This document shows positions 36,501-45,538 of a DNA stretch of 64,000 nucleotides, in pieces. Numbering within the stretch: position 1 is the stretch's first letter; every line of letters starts with the position of its first letter. The position numbers and the translations under genes were made by a program. The notes below the pieces were generated by a model. The model saw only the letters and a list, made by a program, of their open reading frames with translations. It did no database searches and was not told the origin of the DNA. Location of the stretch: positions 27,442 through 91,441 of the forward strand of contig JADZCV010000008.1 in the NCBI GenBank assembly GCA_020851375.1. The letters are read 5' to 3'. This stretch comes from Nitrospirota bacterium (GTDB lineage: Bacteria; Nitrospirota; 9FT-COMBO-42-15; HDB-SIOI813).

Positions 36501-36616
36501 GCATCCCATATGTCATGGATAACCATGCTCATAAGCTCTCGGAGTTAATATATGCAGGAGTATGCAAAACTGATCTCGAGATCAACTTATGGCACGCTTC
36601 AGCAAGGTTTTATTGA
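36497..36616 (+). pseudogene. Short frame resembling the N-terminus of a PLD/SNF2-type helicase
   Basis: ATG at 36497 overlaps the AbiEii stop and opens MSIPYVMDNHAHKLSEL, similar to the PYVIDN..H.LADVL start I recall for phospholipase-D-domain helicases. It then loses similarity and stops at 36616 after 39 codons. The stop abuts direct-repeat copy 2, as if a longer gene was cut at that joint. Confidence 0.4.
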
Positions 36617-36673
36617 AGTATGCAGGTGATGGAGGAAAGAGAACGAACTAACCTGTTTTTGCCTTGAAAGCAT
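36617..36673 (+). repeat. Direct repeat copy 2 (native xseA 3' end)
   Basis: This is the partner of 33103-33159 (50 of 57 identical, no gaps). It covers the last codons of xseA and about 30 bases beyond its stop. It is the original, since the coding sequence continues from it. Confidence 0.85.
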
Positions 36674-38018
36674 ATTTAATCTCCTCAACAATGCAGGTAA
36701 TGGCGCCCTCATGGAGCCTGACATCTACCTTATCCCCACGCTGCACCTCAGAAGACAGCTTTACTATAGTCCGGTCAGGCAGCTTGTATGTAATGCTGTA
36801 ACCCCTCGACAGGATGGCAAGGGGGCTGAGGTTGTCGAGCATTGCAATCAGGCTGTGGAATTCCTTCTTTTTTAATTCAACAAGATGAAAGAAATTTCTG
36901 CACAGGGAATTTATCATGGCATCCATTCTCTGTTTGTTCAGAACTATTTTATTCCGGGGATTGAAGGAGTTTACATCCTTGATCAGTTTCTCGATGTGAT
37001 GTTGTCTGTCTTTAATGATCCGCTGAATCCCGTTGATCAGCCTCGTATCTATTTCATCCAGCCTCTGAAAACGCCTTCCGATCTCACGTGCCGGGCTGAA
37101 TATCCTTCGGCTCAGTGAGTATATTTGCTCCCTCTTCTTTTCAAAGAAGGTGTTCTTTGCATACAACAGCCTCTGATGGAGTGTCCCGATATACCGCTGG
37201 ATATCTTCCTTGTTTTTAACGACCATTTCTGCTGCTGCAGATGGCGTAGGCGCCCGCAGGTCTGCAACAAAGTCAGAGATAGTGTAGTCTATCTCATGTC
37301 CTACAGCGGAAATGACAGGTATGCCTGAGTTGTATATTGCCCGTGCCACTGCCTCTTCATTAAAGGGCCAGAGGTCTTCTATTCCTCCTCCTCCTCTTGT
37401 GACTATAATAACCTCAATCCCTTCCAGGCTATTCAGCGCAGCAATTGCATCAACGATCTCAGGCGCTGCCCTCTCCCCCTGTACCGCTGCAGGGGCGATC
37501 ACTATTTCCACATTGGCGAAACGCCTGTCTATCACTTTAAGGATATCCCTTATTGCAGCGCCTGTGGGTGATGTAACTATGCCTATCTTTCTGGGGAAGG
37601 CCGGTATCGGCCTCTTCCTTGTTTCATTAAACAAACCTTCTTTGGAAAGCCTCTCCTTTAATTGTTCAAAGGCCATGAGGAGCGCCCCAACGCCCTTTGG
37701 CTCTATGTATTCTATAACGATCTGATATTCTCCCCTGAACTCATACACAGTTATCCTGCCGCGGCAGAGGACATGAAGGCCGTCCTTCGGCACAAATTTG
37801 AGCATACGGCCTGAGGAGCGGAACAACACCGCCTTTATCTGGGATGTGTTGTCTTTCAGGGTAAAATAGATGTGTCCTGAGGAGGGTACACGGAAATTGT
37901 AGATTTCACCTTCTACCCAGACGTCGGTAAAATTTCCTTCAAGAGTGGATTTGATAACAGAGGTAAGTTCAGAGACTGTGAGGATCTGCCGGAACGGCAT
38001 CTCTGTCTGCTCATCCAT
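36648..38018 (-). CDS. xseA: Exodeoxyribonuclease VII large subunit
   Basis: This 456-residue nuclease has an N-terminal OB-fold (about 10-105: VWVEGEIYNFRVPSSGHIYFTLKD). The catalytic domain follows (IGIVTSPTGAAIRDIL, VIIVTRGGGGIEDLWPFNEE, AVGHEIDYTISDFVADLRAPTPSAAAE). A long coiled coil and the C-terminal LSRGYSITY segment end the protein. It degrades single-stranded DNA with the small subunit XseB, which is not adjacent here. The start overlaps ymdB by eight bases. Confidence 0.95.
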   Translation of the reverse strand: MDEQTEMPFRQILTVSELTSVIKSTLEGNFTDVWVEGEIYNFRVPSSGHIYFTLKDNTSQIKAVLFRSSGRMLKFVPKDGLHVLCRGRITVYEFRGEYQIVIEYIEPKGVGALLMAFEQLKERLSKEGLFNETRKRPIPAFPRKIGIVTSPTGAAIRDILKVIDRRFANVEIVIAPAAVQGERAAPEIVDAIAALNSLEGIEVIIVTRGGGGIEDLWPFNEEAVARAIYNSGIPVISAVGHEIDYTISDFVADLRAPTPSAAAEMVVKNKEDIQRYIGTLHQRLLYAKNTFFEKKREQIYSLSRRIFSPAREIGRRFQRLDEIDTRLINGIQRIIKDRQHHIEKLIKDVNSFNPRNKIVLNKQRMDAMINSLCRNFFHLVELKKKEFHSLIAMLDNLSPLAILSRGYSITYKLPDRTIVKLSSEVQRGDKVDVRLHEGAITCIVEEIKYAFKAKTG

Positions 38019-38793
38019 CGCTTAAATGCAGCCTTTCTATTGACGTTGCCTTTCCGTCCGTCTCATTGATGTCAATGACAGCGCCTGAGAGGACAGGACG
38101 GCCTTTGGCCACTTCAAAGCGTTTTGGCATCAGGGTCAGGTATTTCTCAATCACCATATCCTTCTCTATGCCTATCACGGAGTTTAAGGGGCCGGTCATC
38201 CCAACATCAGTAATATAGGCTGTCCCCTTTGGCAGGATCTGTTCATCAGCTGTCTGGACATGCGTATGAGTGCCGATGATTGCGGAAACCTTTCCATCCG
38301 CATACCAGCCGAAGGCAATCTTTTCAGACGTTGCCTCAGCATGAAAGTCAACAATGATGATGTCTGATTCAGCCTTGAGCCTCTTGTATTCACGGTCAAA
38401 ACAACGAAATGGGCAGTCGAAATTTCCCATAAAGACCCGGCCGGTGAGATTAAGGACCACCACCTTATCACGCGTATTCGTATAGGCTGTGAAACTTCCG
38501 TGTCCTGGGACGCCATCAGGGTAGTTTGCAGGCCTCAGGAGCCTTCCCTCCTTTTCAAGATAGGGGACGATCTCCTTCTTGTCCCATATGTGATTGCCTG
38601 AGGTAATTACATTGATCCCGGCATCTAACAGTTCATCCGCAATCTTGGGCGTTATGCCAAAACCGCCTGCTGCATTTTCACCATTTGCAATGACAAGGTT
38701 GATGCGGTATTCATCAACAACCGCCTCAAGTCTTTTTGAAATGGTCTTCCGTCCGGCCTCGCCTATGATGTCACCTATAAAAAGTATGCGCAT
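38011..38793 (-). CDS. ymdB: YmdB-type metallophosphoesterase (TIGR00282)
   Basis: This 260-residue calcineurin-like phosphoesterase has the metal motifs MRILFIGDIIGEAGRK, NGENAAGGFGIT, SGNHIWDKKE, DFHAEATSEK and GTHTHVQTADE. Relatives hydrolyse 2',3'-cyclic nucleotides and affect RNA turnover and biofilm behaviour. It sits directly after rny, a linkage common in many phyla that supports a shared role in RNA metabolism. Confidence 0.92.
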   Translation of the reverse strand: MRILFIGDIIGEAGRKTISKRLEAVVDEYRINLVIANGENAAGGFGITPKIADELLDAGINVITSGNHIWDKKEIVPYLEKEGRLLRPANYPDGVPGHGSFTAYTNTRDKVVVLNLTGRVFMGNFDCPFRCFDREYKRLKAESDIIIVDFHAEATSEKIAFGWYADGKVSAIIGTHTHVQTADEQILPKGTAYITDVGMTGPLNSVIGIEKDMVIEKYLTLMPKRFEVAKGRPVLSGAVIDINETDGKATSIERLHLSDG

Positions 38794-38864
38794 AATTCAA
38801 TCCCATGAAGTTAATCGCACGAACGCAAGAAATGACTTTAGACAAGGCATTTATTACGTTCGTG

Positions 38865-40436
38865 CTATTTTGCCAGCTCCACATACCGGCTTTCCCTTAT
38901 TACAGTAACCTTAATCTGTCCGGGATATGTCAATTCATCATGTATCTTCTTTGCCATATCACGTGCGATCTGTGCGGCCTCTGCATCGGATATGTTTTCA
39001 TGTTTTACTATGACTCGTATCTCCCTTCCGGCAGATATGGCATAGGCCTTGTCTATCCCTTTAAAGGATGTTGCAACCTTCTCCAGGTTCTCAAGCCTCT
39101 TGATATATGCCTCAAAGGTCTCTCTCCTCGCCCCTGGTCTGGCTCCGGACAGTGCATCTGAAGCAGCAACGAGTACACTCTCAACACAGTTGGGTTCAAC
39201 ATCCCCGTGGTGTGAGACTATTGCATTCTGGACCTTTGCATTCTCGCCATATTTTTTTGCGATATCCAGTCCGAGGGCTGTATGCGCCCCTTCATGCTCA
39301 TGGGTCACGGCCTTGCCTATATCATGAAGAAGCGCCATCCTCTTGCATAATGTAACGTCAAGTTTGAGTTCGGATGCCATCATGCCGCAGATAAAGGCCA
39401 CCTCTCTTGCATGCCAGAGGTTGTTCTGGCCATAGCTTGTCCTGTATTTGAGACGGCCCAATAGTTTAACAATCTCCGGATGGACGTTCTGGATACCGAG
39501 TTCAAACAATACCTTCTCTGCATCCTCCTTCATTCCCTTTTCTACATCCTTCCTCACCTTGTCAACAAGGTCCTCGATGCGTCCCGGATGGATCCTGCCG
39601 TCGGCAATAAGTTTCTCAAGGGTTTGCCTTGCAACCTCACGGCGTACAGGATCAAATCCGGATATAATTACAGCCTCTGGTGTATCATCTACAATAAAGT
39701 CTACGCCGGTGGCGCTCTCGAGGGCGCGTATATTCCGTCCTTCCCTTCCGATGATCCTTCCCTTCATCTCATCATTAGGCAGGTTTACAACTGATACAGC
39801 CACCTCTGTCACATGTTCATTGGCATACCTCTGGATAGCGGTTGTTATAATTTCCTTGGCCTTTTTCTCTGCCTCGTTTTTTGCCTCATCCTCGATATGC
39901 TTCATTATTTTGGCTGCTTCGAACTTAGCCTCATCCTCCATCACCTGCATCAGGTGTTTCTTTGCCTCTTCTGCAGACATGCCTGATATGCGTTCCAGTT
40001 GTTCTCTTGCTGAGCGTAATGCCTGCTCATACTGCTCCATCTTTTCTGTGGCAAGCTTTTCCCTGGTTGATAGTTCCCGGTCTTTTCTGTGAAGGTCATT
40101 ATCCTTCCTGTCCAGCTGATCCCCCTTCTTGTCCAGGTGGGTCTCCTTCTGGCCGAGTTTCTTCTCAAGGCTCAAAAGCTCAGTCTGTTTGTCCTTGGTT
40201 TCACGTTCGATATCCATCCTCGCCTGATAGAGTTTATCCTTGGCCTCAATCTCAATTTCTTTTCTCTTTGTTTCAGCCTCTCTCTCAGCATCCCTGATTA
40301 TCCTCTCAGCCTGCTCGCGCCCCTCCTTAACCTTGTCCTCCATCATCCTGTTTCTTATAATAAATCCGGCGATTACCCCGATTATCAGCCCGGCAATTCC
40401 TAAAATTGTCACCTCTATAATTTCCATAAATTCCAT
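38865..40436 (-). CDS. rny: Ribonuclease Y
   Basis: This 523-residue RNase Y has one N-terminal membrane helix (residues about 5-27) and a long charged coiled coil (about 30-200). A KH domain ([15 protein letters not shown]) and an HD domain with the catalytic [13 protein letters not shown] motif follow, with the conserved end [10 protein letters not shown]. It starts endonucleolytic mRNA decay at the membrane. The ATG lies two bases after the rarA stop. Confidence 0.96.
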   Translation of the reverse strand: MEFMEIIEVTILGIAGLIIGVIAGFIIRNRMMEDKVKEGREQAERIIRDAEREAETKRKEIEIEAKDKLYQARMDIERETKDKQTELLSLEKKLGQKETHLDKKGDQLDRKDNDLHRKDRELSTREKLATEKMEQYEQALRSAREQLERISGMSAEEAKKHLMQVMEDEAKFEAAKIMKHIEDEAKNEAEKKAKEIITTAIQRYANEHVTEVAVSVVNLPNDEMKGRIIGREGRNIRALESATGVDFIVDDTPEAVIISGFDPVRREVARQTLEKLIADGRIHPGRIEDLVDKVRKDVEKGMKEDAEKVLFELGIQNVHPEIVKLLGRLKYRTSYGQNNLWHAREVAFICGMMASELKLDVTLCKRMALLHDIGKAVTHEHEGAHTALGLDIAKKYGENAKVQNAIVSHHGDVEPNCVESVLVAASDALSGARPGARRETFEAYIKRLENLEKVATSFKGIDKAYAISAGREIRVIVKHENISDAEAAQIARDMAKKIHDELTYPGQIKVTVIRESRYVELAK

Positions 40437-40438
40437 TT

Positions 40439-41779
40439 TTAATTTCCCCTTCCGTCCTTAATCCCTGCCTGTTTTGACGAATTTAATTCTGCAGCCCTCT
40501 TCCTGACATTTGCCTCGTAACCGTTTGAAGTCGGGTGATAATAAACGGCCGGCTTCAGCAAATATTTCTGCTCCACAAAACCTCCGTAATCATGTGGATA
40601 TTTGTAACCCTTTCCCCTCTCAAGCCTTGAAGAACCTTTGTAGCTGCTGTCTTTCAGGTAATCCGGAACAGCCTGAACCACCCCATTTTCGATTTCTCTC
40701 AATGCCGCATCAATTCCAACGTAGGAGGCATTGCTCTTTGGTGCAGTAGCCACATAGACTGCTGCCTCTGCAAGGGGTATCCTCCCCTCAGGCATCCCAA
40801 TGGCCTCGAGCGCATGAAGCGCTGAAACTGCAACAGTCAGCGCCCGTGGGTCCGCCATGCCGACATCCTCAGATGCGCAGATTACGATTCGCCTTGCTAT
40901 AAAGAGAGGATCTTCCCCTGAGTAGATCATTTTTGCAAGCCAGTAGAGGGAGGCATCAGGATCAGACCCCCGCATACTCTTTATAAAGGCCGATATCGTG
41001 TCATAGTGGCTGTCTCCGTCATCATACTGAACATACTTCTTCTGAACAGATTCTGCTGCAACATTCAGATCATATAATATCTCTCCTTTTTCATCCGGTT
41101 TTGTAGTTAAGACGCCTGTTTCAAGGGCGTTTAAGAGCCTTCTTGCATCTCCTTCTGAAGAGCGTATGAGATGCTCCCTGGCATCCCTTGTCACGCAGAC
41201 ATGATAATTATCCAATCTTTCTTCACTGCAGGCTATCGCCCTGTCGAGGATAATATTCAATTCTTCTTCAGACAGTGGCTTGAACTCTATGATCAGTGTC
41301 CGTGAGGACAATGGAGGTATGATAGAAAAAAAGGGGTTTTGTGTCGAGACGCCGATTAATATTATGATTCCCTGTTCAACATGCGGGAGCAGGGCATCCT
41401 GCTGTGCCTTATTGAACCGGTGAATCTCGTCAATAAACAGTATGGTCTTATCGTTTCCGGAGTCCCTCCATTCCCTGGCCCGTTCTATGGAATTACGTAT
41501 ATCGGCTATCCCTGCAGTGACTGCATTGATCTCGATAAATTGTGCCTTTGTAAGGTTTGCTATCAGATGGGCAATAGCAGTCTTGCCGCTTCCCGGAGGG
41601 CCAAAGATTATCAGAGACCTTACTCTGTCTGCGGTGATAATGCGTCTGAGCAATTTGCCGGGAGCCATTACGTGCCCCTGTCCGACAAAGTCCTCAAGCC
41701 TCTTAGGCCTCATCCGCCATGCAAGGGGCGCATTTTTATCATCTGTGAAATTGAATAAGTCCATTCTTCTCATCTTCAT
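40439..41779 (-). CDS. rarA: Replication-associated recombination protein A (MgsA/RarA) ATPase
   Basis: This 446-residue AAA+ clamp-loader-like ATPase acts at stalled replication forks. It shows [14 protein letters not shown], Walker [12 protein letters not shown], Walker [20 protein letters not shown], and the C-terminal tetramerisation region with [17 protein letters not shown] and [13 protein letters not shown]. The start could also be the ATG giving MDLFNFTDD, 15 bases later. It leads the rarA-rny-ymdB-xseA group and follows the 6S RNA gene by about 190 bases. That gap (41780-41968) is AT-rich and shows no gene. Confidence 0.94.
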   Translation of the reverse strand: MKMRRMDLFNFTDDKNAPLAWRMRPKRLEDFVGQGHVMAPGKLLRRIITADRVRSLIIFGPPGSGKTAIAHLIANLTKAQFIEINAVTAGIADIRNSIERAREWRDSGNDKTILFIDEIHRFNKAQQDALLPHVEQGIIILIGVSTQNPFFSIIPPLSSRTLIIEFKPLSEEELNIILDRAIACSEERLDNYHVCVTRDAREHLIRSSEGDARRLLNALETGVLTTKPDEKGEILYDLNVAAESVQKKYVQYDDGDSHYDTISAFIKSMRGSDPDASLYWLAKMIYSGEDPLFIARRIVICASEDVGMADPRALTVAVSALHALEAIGMPEGRIPLAEAAVYVATAPKSNASYVGIDAALREIENGVVQAVPDYLKDSSYKGSSRLERGKGYKYPHDYGGFVEQKYLLKPAVYYHPTSNGYEANVRKRAAELNSSKQAGIKDGRGN

Positions 41780-41968
41780 GCAAAAACACCTTCAACTATT
41801 ACGCAGAAGAGAAGCGGGCTTTAAGACAGGTATTTTGAGGATGGTCTTATCAATACATAACGGGAATTACATCATCCCTCTGTTGTCATGTCTATATATT
41901 AATTGATTTTCCATCTTTGATATCAGATATATTATATCTCTACCCACCATATTAAACCCAGATCTCTC

Positions 41969-42150
41969 ATTGCCCCACTATTGCCGTGTACAAAGGAAAT
42001 TTTTACCTGGTCAGACCAAGTGGGCACCCTGACTGATACTTAAGGCGTCCCTTACTTAAAAGGGCATGCACACCGCATCTTTGAACAGGGTCCCCTTTTA
42101 AAAGCTGTTCGGTCAAAATTTCCTTAGTATCACGCACAGAGCAGGGCAAT
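41969..42150 (-). ncRNA. ssrS: 6S RNA (SsrS)
   Basis: The zapA-rarA gap folds into the 6S layout on the minus strand. The terminal stem pairs TTGCCC (5') with GGGGCAA (3'). A long inner stem AAGGAAATTTTGACC/GGTAAAAATTTCCTT has one mismatch. A large central region holds small hairpins (GAACAG...CTGTTC; CCCTTTTAAGTAAGGG). 6S RNA binds the housekeeping polymerase as a promoter mimic. Position just after zapA is the classic location in many proteobacteria. The ends are estimates; the length is about 180 nt. Confidence 0.78.
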
Positions 42151-42153
42151 ACT

Positions 42154-42182
42154 ATAATAGCAAAATCACGACTTAAATTCAA
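42154..42182 (-). promoter_or_regulatory. Promoter of the 6S RNA gene
   Basis: TTGAAT and TATTAT on the minus strand are spaced 17 bases apart, with the -10 box ending a few bases before the proposed 6S RNA start. The -35 box lies inside the last codons of zapA. Confidence 0.6.
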
Positions 42183-42483
42183 CTGAAAGGAGTTCCAGAA
42201 GTCTGTCAGCCTTTTCTTCAATTGCCGAGTCCCGTTCCTCCATCTCCTTTTTTAAGACAAACAACTCATGGGCAATATTTATTGCAGACAATACAGCCGT
42301 CTTTGCCGGGGTGGACAGTTTATGCCTGCCATGCATCTCGCGCATTTTAGAGTCAACATATTCAGCCAATTGCAAAACGTATCCCGCATCATTATTGCCC
42401 TTGATGACATATCTCTGGCCGAAGATCTCTACTTCAATCCCCTTGCCGGTCTCTTTTCCATTATTCAATGAGTTGGCTGCCAC
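42166..42483 (-). CDS. zapA: Cell division protein ZapA
   Basis: This 105-residue ZapA protein promotes FtsZ filament bundling. Visible are VEIFGQRYVIKGN, YVLQLAEYVDSKMREM, the helix TPAKTAVLSAINIAHELF and a C-terminal coiled coil (VLKKEMEERDSAIEEKADRL). The start is GTG at 42483, overlapping the upstream coiled-coil gene by 23 bases. Confidence 0.9.
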   Translation of the reverse strand: MAANSLNNGKETGKGIEVEIFGQRYVIKGNNDAGYVLQLAEYVDSKMREMHGRHKLSTPAKTAVLSAINIAHELFVLKKEMEERDSAIEEKADRLLELLSVEFKS

Positions 42484-42733
42484 CTCCCACTCCTTTTAAT
42501 GAGTCCAATAATTTCTCGATCCTTGTACGGACCTCGCCCCTTTCATCTTTCATCCTGTTGAACTCCTCTTCCGTCTTCTTATATGAATCAACCTTCTGCT
42601 GGAGGTCTTTATTAATGGAATCCTTCTCCTGAAGCCTCTTCTCGAGTTCGATTTTCTCGGTCTGGAGTCTTTTGATATACTCCATAACCTGGGTTACACG
42701 GTCTTCCAACACTTTAATCTTGTCTATACTCAT
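42461..42733 (-). CDS. zapB: ZapB-like coiled-coil cell division protein
   Basis: This 90-residue protein is almost wholly coiled coil: KIKVLEDRVTQVMEYIKRLQ, then a Glu/Lys-rich heptad run to about residue 80 and a short Gly-rich end. Small coiled-coil genes directly before zapA are usually annotated as ZapB, which links ZapA to other division or chromosome proteins. Identity rests mainly on context and coiled-coil character. Confidence 0.75.
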   Translation of the reverse strand: MSIDKIKVLEDRVTQVMEYIKRLQTEKIELEKRLQEKDSINKDLQQKVDSYKKTEEEFNRMKDERGEVRTRIEKLLDSLKGVGGGSQLIE

Positions 42734-42754
42734 AGGTTCTGTTCCTTTCTTTCA

Positions 42755-45025
42755 TTAATATTGTTTGAGCTTTGAAGCCTTTTTTATCAATTCGTGCATG
42801 TCTTCACTGTCGTAAGGGTACGTACTATATCCCGCATATACTGCAAGTTCAGGTCTTTTTTCCTTTAGCACACTGAGGGCTGAGGCAATCCTGGTTGTTG
42901 CGTCCCTGACAGTCTGACCTGTATCAGGCAGAAGTATGGCAAACTTTGCATCCTTTAGTCTGACAAGGACGTCAATGTATCTGAAGGTCTCCTTCACTAA
43001 CCTTGAAACGTCATTTATTATGATGTCATCTGCAGGTTTGACGTCAAGAAATATCAGTGACACAGAACGGTTATACCGTTTTGCCCGGTTAATCTCTTCA
43101 GGAAAACGCATCTGAAGGTAACGCTCATTTCTGAGGCCGGTCAGGTCGTCAATGGTTATCAGCGACTGTTTCTCACTGTAACGTTTTGCGTTTATTATAC
43201 CCCGTGCAATATACTGGATGAAACGCTCTGCTATCTCTCTGTCATCATCACTGAATATGAGACTGCTGAATATTTCAGAGGCTGTTTTGTTATAAAAAGA
43301 CAGTGTCCCGATCACCTTCCTTTCAAAAATTACGGGAAGCACCATTGCCGTCTTATAGTGAAAGTCGCCGGATAAGGAGTGTTTTGTCCGGGCCTCAGCA
43401 TATTCAGACAGGTCATGAATCATGGCCGGAATCTTTGTCTGCATGACAGTATTTGTGAGTTCGTTGTCTATGTCGAGCAGTATCTGATCGGTCTTGTCCA
43501 GCTGAAGGCCGCAGGTTGATTTAATAACTGGTTTTTCATTCTCGATCAAACGGACAATAGCTATCTCAGAATCAAGGAGCATAGCTGATGACGAGGATGA
43601 CAATGCGGTGATCTTTTCAATGTCAACTGTCGAGAGTATTTCAATTCCCTCTTCATTTACCGTGTATAGTTTCAGAATCTTCCGTGACATGCGGTGTCTT
43701 TCCACGTCATTGCTTAAAGAGACTGCCAGTTCCTGTCCTATATCATCCAGAGATGTGACTGCCCCTCTTGTCAGATTGTGGAGACAGGTAAATTCCATGG
43801 CAATTATACCCACACCTTCACCTCTTGCCACAAGCGGAAGGTACATAATAGAAAGGGCATCTTCCCTTTTTGCAAATTGAGCTGTACTGTTGTCCTCGGA
43901 GAGTGTTATCAGATTCTTTCTTTCCATTACCTCTCCCAGGATTCCAGCCCCGCTTCTAATCCTTATATCACCTGTCAGGAATGGGAGTTTTAGGGTTGTA
44001 GCCTGCAGCACGAGGTCGCCGGTAGCAGGGTCTTTCATATATATATGTGAGTCTTCAGCACCTGTGAGTCTGCGCAAAGTCCTGTTTACGTCATTCAGTT
44101 TTTGTCCCATAGGTTTTTCAGATCTGATTATCTTGGATGGTTCAGTCAAAATCCTGTTTTCTATATCCTGCACCCGTGCCTTTTCAGAATCAAGGGCATT
44201 CTCTATGGATTTTCCAAACAGGGCTGTATGAGACTGGATGAATGAGATATCGTCGCTGGCAAAATTTACACTATCAGCAGGATAATAAAGCCAGATCATG
44301 GCAGTTATGCCATCGTCTTTAAGAACCGGTATCACCCTCCCTGATTCCCACTGGTATAATTCCCTCTTTTCCACGACTGTTCTTATGATGTTGTCAGTTT
44401 CATAATCTTCCCCTATAGGAGAGACGAGCCTTCCCTTTTTTATGAAAAGGTCAGGACCAGTGCAAATGTCCTTGATAATCCTGTAACCACTGTCTTTGCT
44501 TAATATGGTAAGGCGGGATGAGACAGCATGCGTTCCAAGAAGTGCGGCTCTCAATAATAGCGCGCTGACCTCATTTAATGCATGTGCATGGGGGATTGCC
44601 GAGAGGCTGTTATGCACCACTTCAAGGGTCTTGTTCAGCCGGTCTGATATGAGGTGTCTTCTCTCTACCATGTCTGTCTTTGACTTGAGATCCCATACAA
44701 GTCCGGCAGAAGAGCCGTTCATAATTTCCGCAGGGTGGAGGTAGACCGAATAAATATCCTTATGGTATTTCTCAGGCTCCGTGTCTATTATCAGGTTTAG
44801 ATTATGTATGGAGGAAAGAGATTGAAGCCTGTGAGAGAGGCCAAGATCAAGGTCGCTGGTAAATCTGTAACCGTATTCTGCAAGCCTGAAACCAATGGCC
44901 GATTTGTCAGGATCAACAAGCATCATCAATGAGACGTCAGGGTCTTTTCTCAAAAGTGAAAGGATCTTTAATCCCTCCTTTCCTGCGCCTATCACGGCAA
45001 CCTTTGTCTTGCCGTCATGCTGCAT
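42755..45025 (-). CDS. Rossmann-GAF-degenerate GGDEF signalling protein
   Basis: This 756-residue protein combines an N-terminal NAD(P)-binding-like Rossmann domain (residues about 5-110, VAVIGAGKEGLKILSLL, MLVDPD), a linker, two GAF-like domains (about 310-450 and 460-610) and a C-terminal GGDEF-type domain (from about 620, DDLTGLRNERYLQMRF). At the active-site loop RYGGEEF is replaced by RLKDAKF, so cyclase activity is unlikely. It overlaps the DUF4388 gene by 11 bases and precedes zapB-zapA, suggesting a sensor acting on division or polarity. No signal or membrane segment is seen. Confidence 0.72.
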   Translation of the reverse strand: MQHDGKTKVAVIGAGKEGLKILSLLRKDPDVSLMMLVDPDKSAIGFRLAEYGYRFTSDLDLGLSHRLQSLSSIHNLNLIIDTEPEKYHKDIYSVYLHPAEIMNGSSAGLVWDLKSKTDMVERRHLISDRLNKTLEVVHNSLSAIPHAHALNEVSALLLRAALLGTHAVSSRLTILSKDSGYRIIKDICTGPDLFIKKGRLVSPIGEDYETDNIIRTVVEKRELYQWESGRVIPVLKDDGITAMIWLYYPADSVNFASDDISFIQSHTALFGKSIENALDSEKARVQDIENRILTEPSKIIRSEKPMGQKLNDVNRTLRRLTGAEDSHIYMKDPATGDLVLQATTLKLPFLTGDIRIRSGAGILGEVMERKNLITLSEDNSTAQFAKREDALSIMYLPLVARGEGVGIIAMEFTCLHNLTRGAVTSLDDIGQELAVSLSNDVERHRMSRKILKLYTVNEEGIEILSTVDIEKITALSSSSSAMLLDSEIAIVRLIENEKPVIKSTCGLQLDKTDQILLDIDNELTNTVMQTKIPAMIHDLSEYAEARTKHSLSGDFHYKTAMVLPVIFERKVIGTLSFYNKTASEIFSSLIFSDDDREIAERFIQYIARGIINAKRYSEKQSLITIDDLTGLRNERYLQMRFPEEINRAKRYNRSVSLIFLDVKPADDIIINDVSRLVKETFRYIDVLVRLKDAKFAILLPDTGQTVRDATTRIASALSVLKEKRPELAVYAGYSTYPYDSEDMHELIKKASKLKQY

Positions 45026-45500
45026 TATTTATTGCCTTTATTAAGCCTTCTGCCTCTAATCTTTTCAGAAATTCGAAGGTCTCATCAACAACCGTATTGA
45101 CTTCTTCTTTTACTGTTTCTACAGACACATTTTGTGCAGTAATCTCTTCCCTGTCCCTATGGGTTTCGCGGTACTCTATCCAGTCCAGAATGAGTGAATG
45201 GATGTCCTTCTCTATCCGTACACTTACATTCTCCTCAACAGAGGTTCCTATATAGAAATCAGCTCCTTCCCAGTCAAGCAGATGGAATAGGGCAGATTCC
45301 CCGCTAATGGAACCGGTCTTTGCATCAACGATCCTGCCGTCTTTAAGATAGATCTCCCCCTTTTCATTCCCCTTTTTGAGAAACAGGGTGCATGTTTTCT
45401 TATTTACAGAGAGTACCTGCAGGACGTCGGTCAGGTTAATGTCGAGGAGTGAGCCGGTATGTTCTTCTTCAGGGCGGTTCTCATCAGAGTGGTTTGTCAA
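45015..45500 (-). CDS. DUF4388 (PATAN-like) protein
   Basis: This 161-residue protein carries a DUF4388 domain (about 15-125): GSLLDINLTDVLQVLSVNKK, TCTLFLKKGNEKGEIYLKDG, RIVDAKTGSISGESALFHLL. A short helical tail follows. Such domains occur in bacterial signalling and gliding/polarity proteins. Its stop overlaps the start of the Rossmann-GAF gene, so the pair is probably a unit. Confidence 0.8.
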   Translation of the reverse strand: MTNHSDENRPEEEHTGSLLDINLTDVLQVLSVNKKTCTLFLKKGNEKGEIYLKDGRIVDAKTGSISGESALFHLLDWEGADFYIGTSVEENVSVRIEKDIHSLILDWIEYRETHRDREEITAQNVSVETVKEEVNTVVDETFEFLKRLEAEGLIKAINNAA

Positions 45501-45538
45501 GTCTGGCTCCCTTTTTTCGTCAGACTATACACCTTTTA

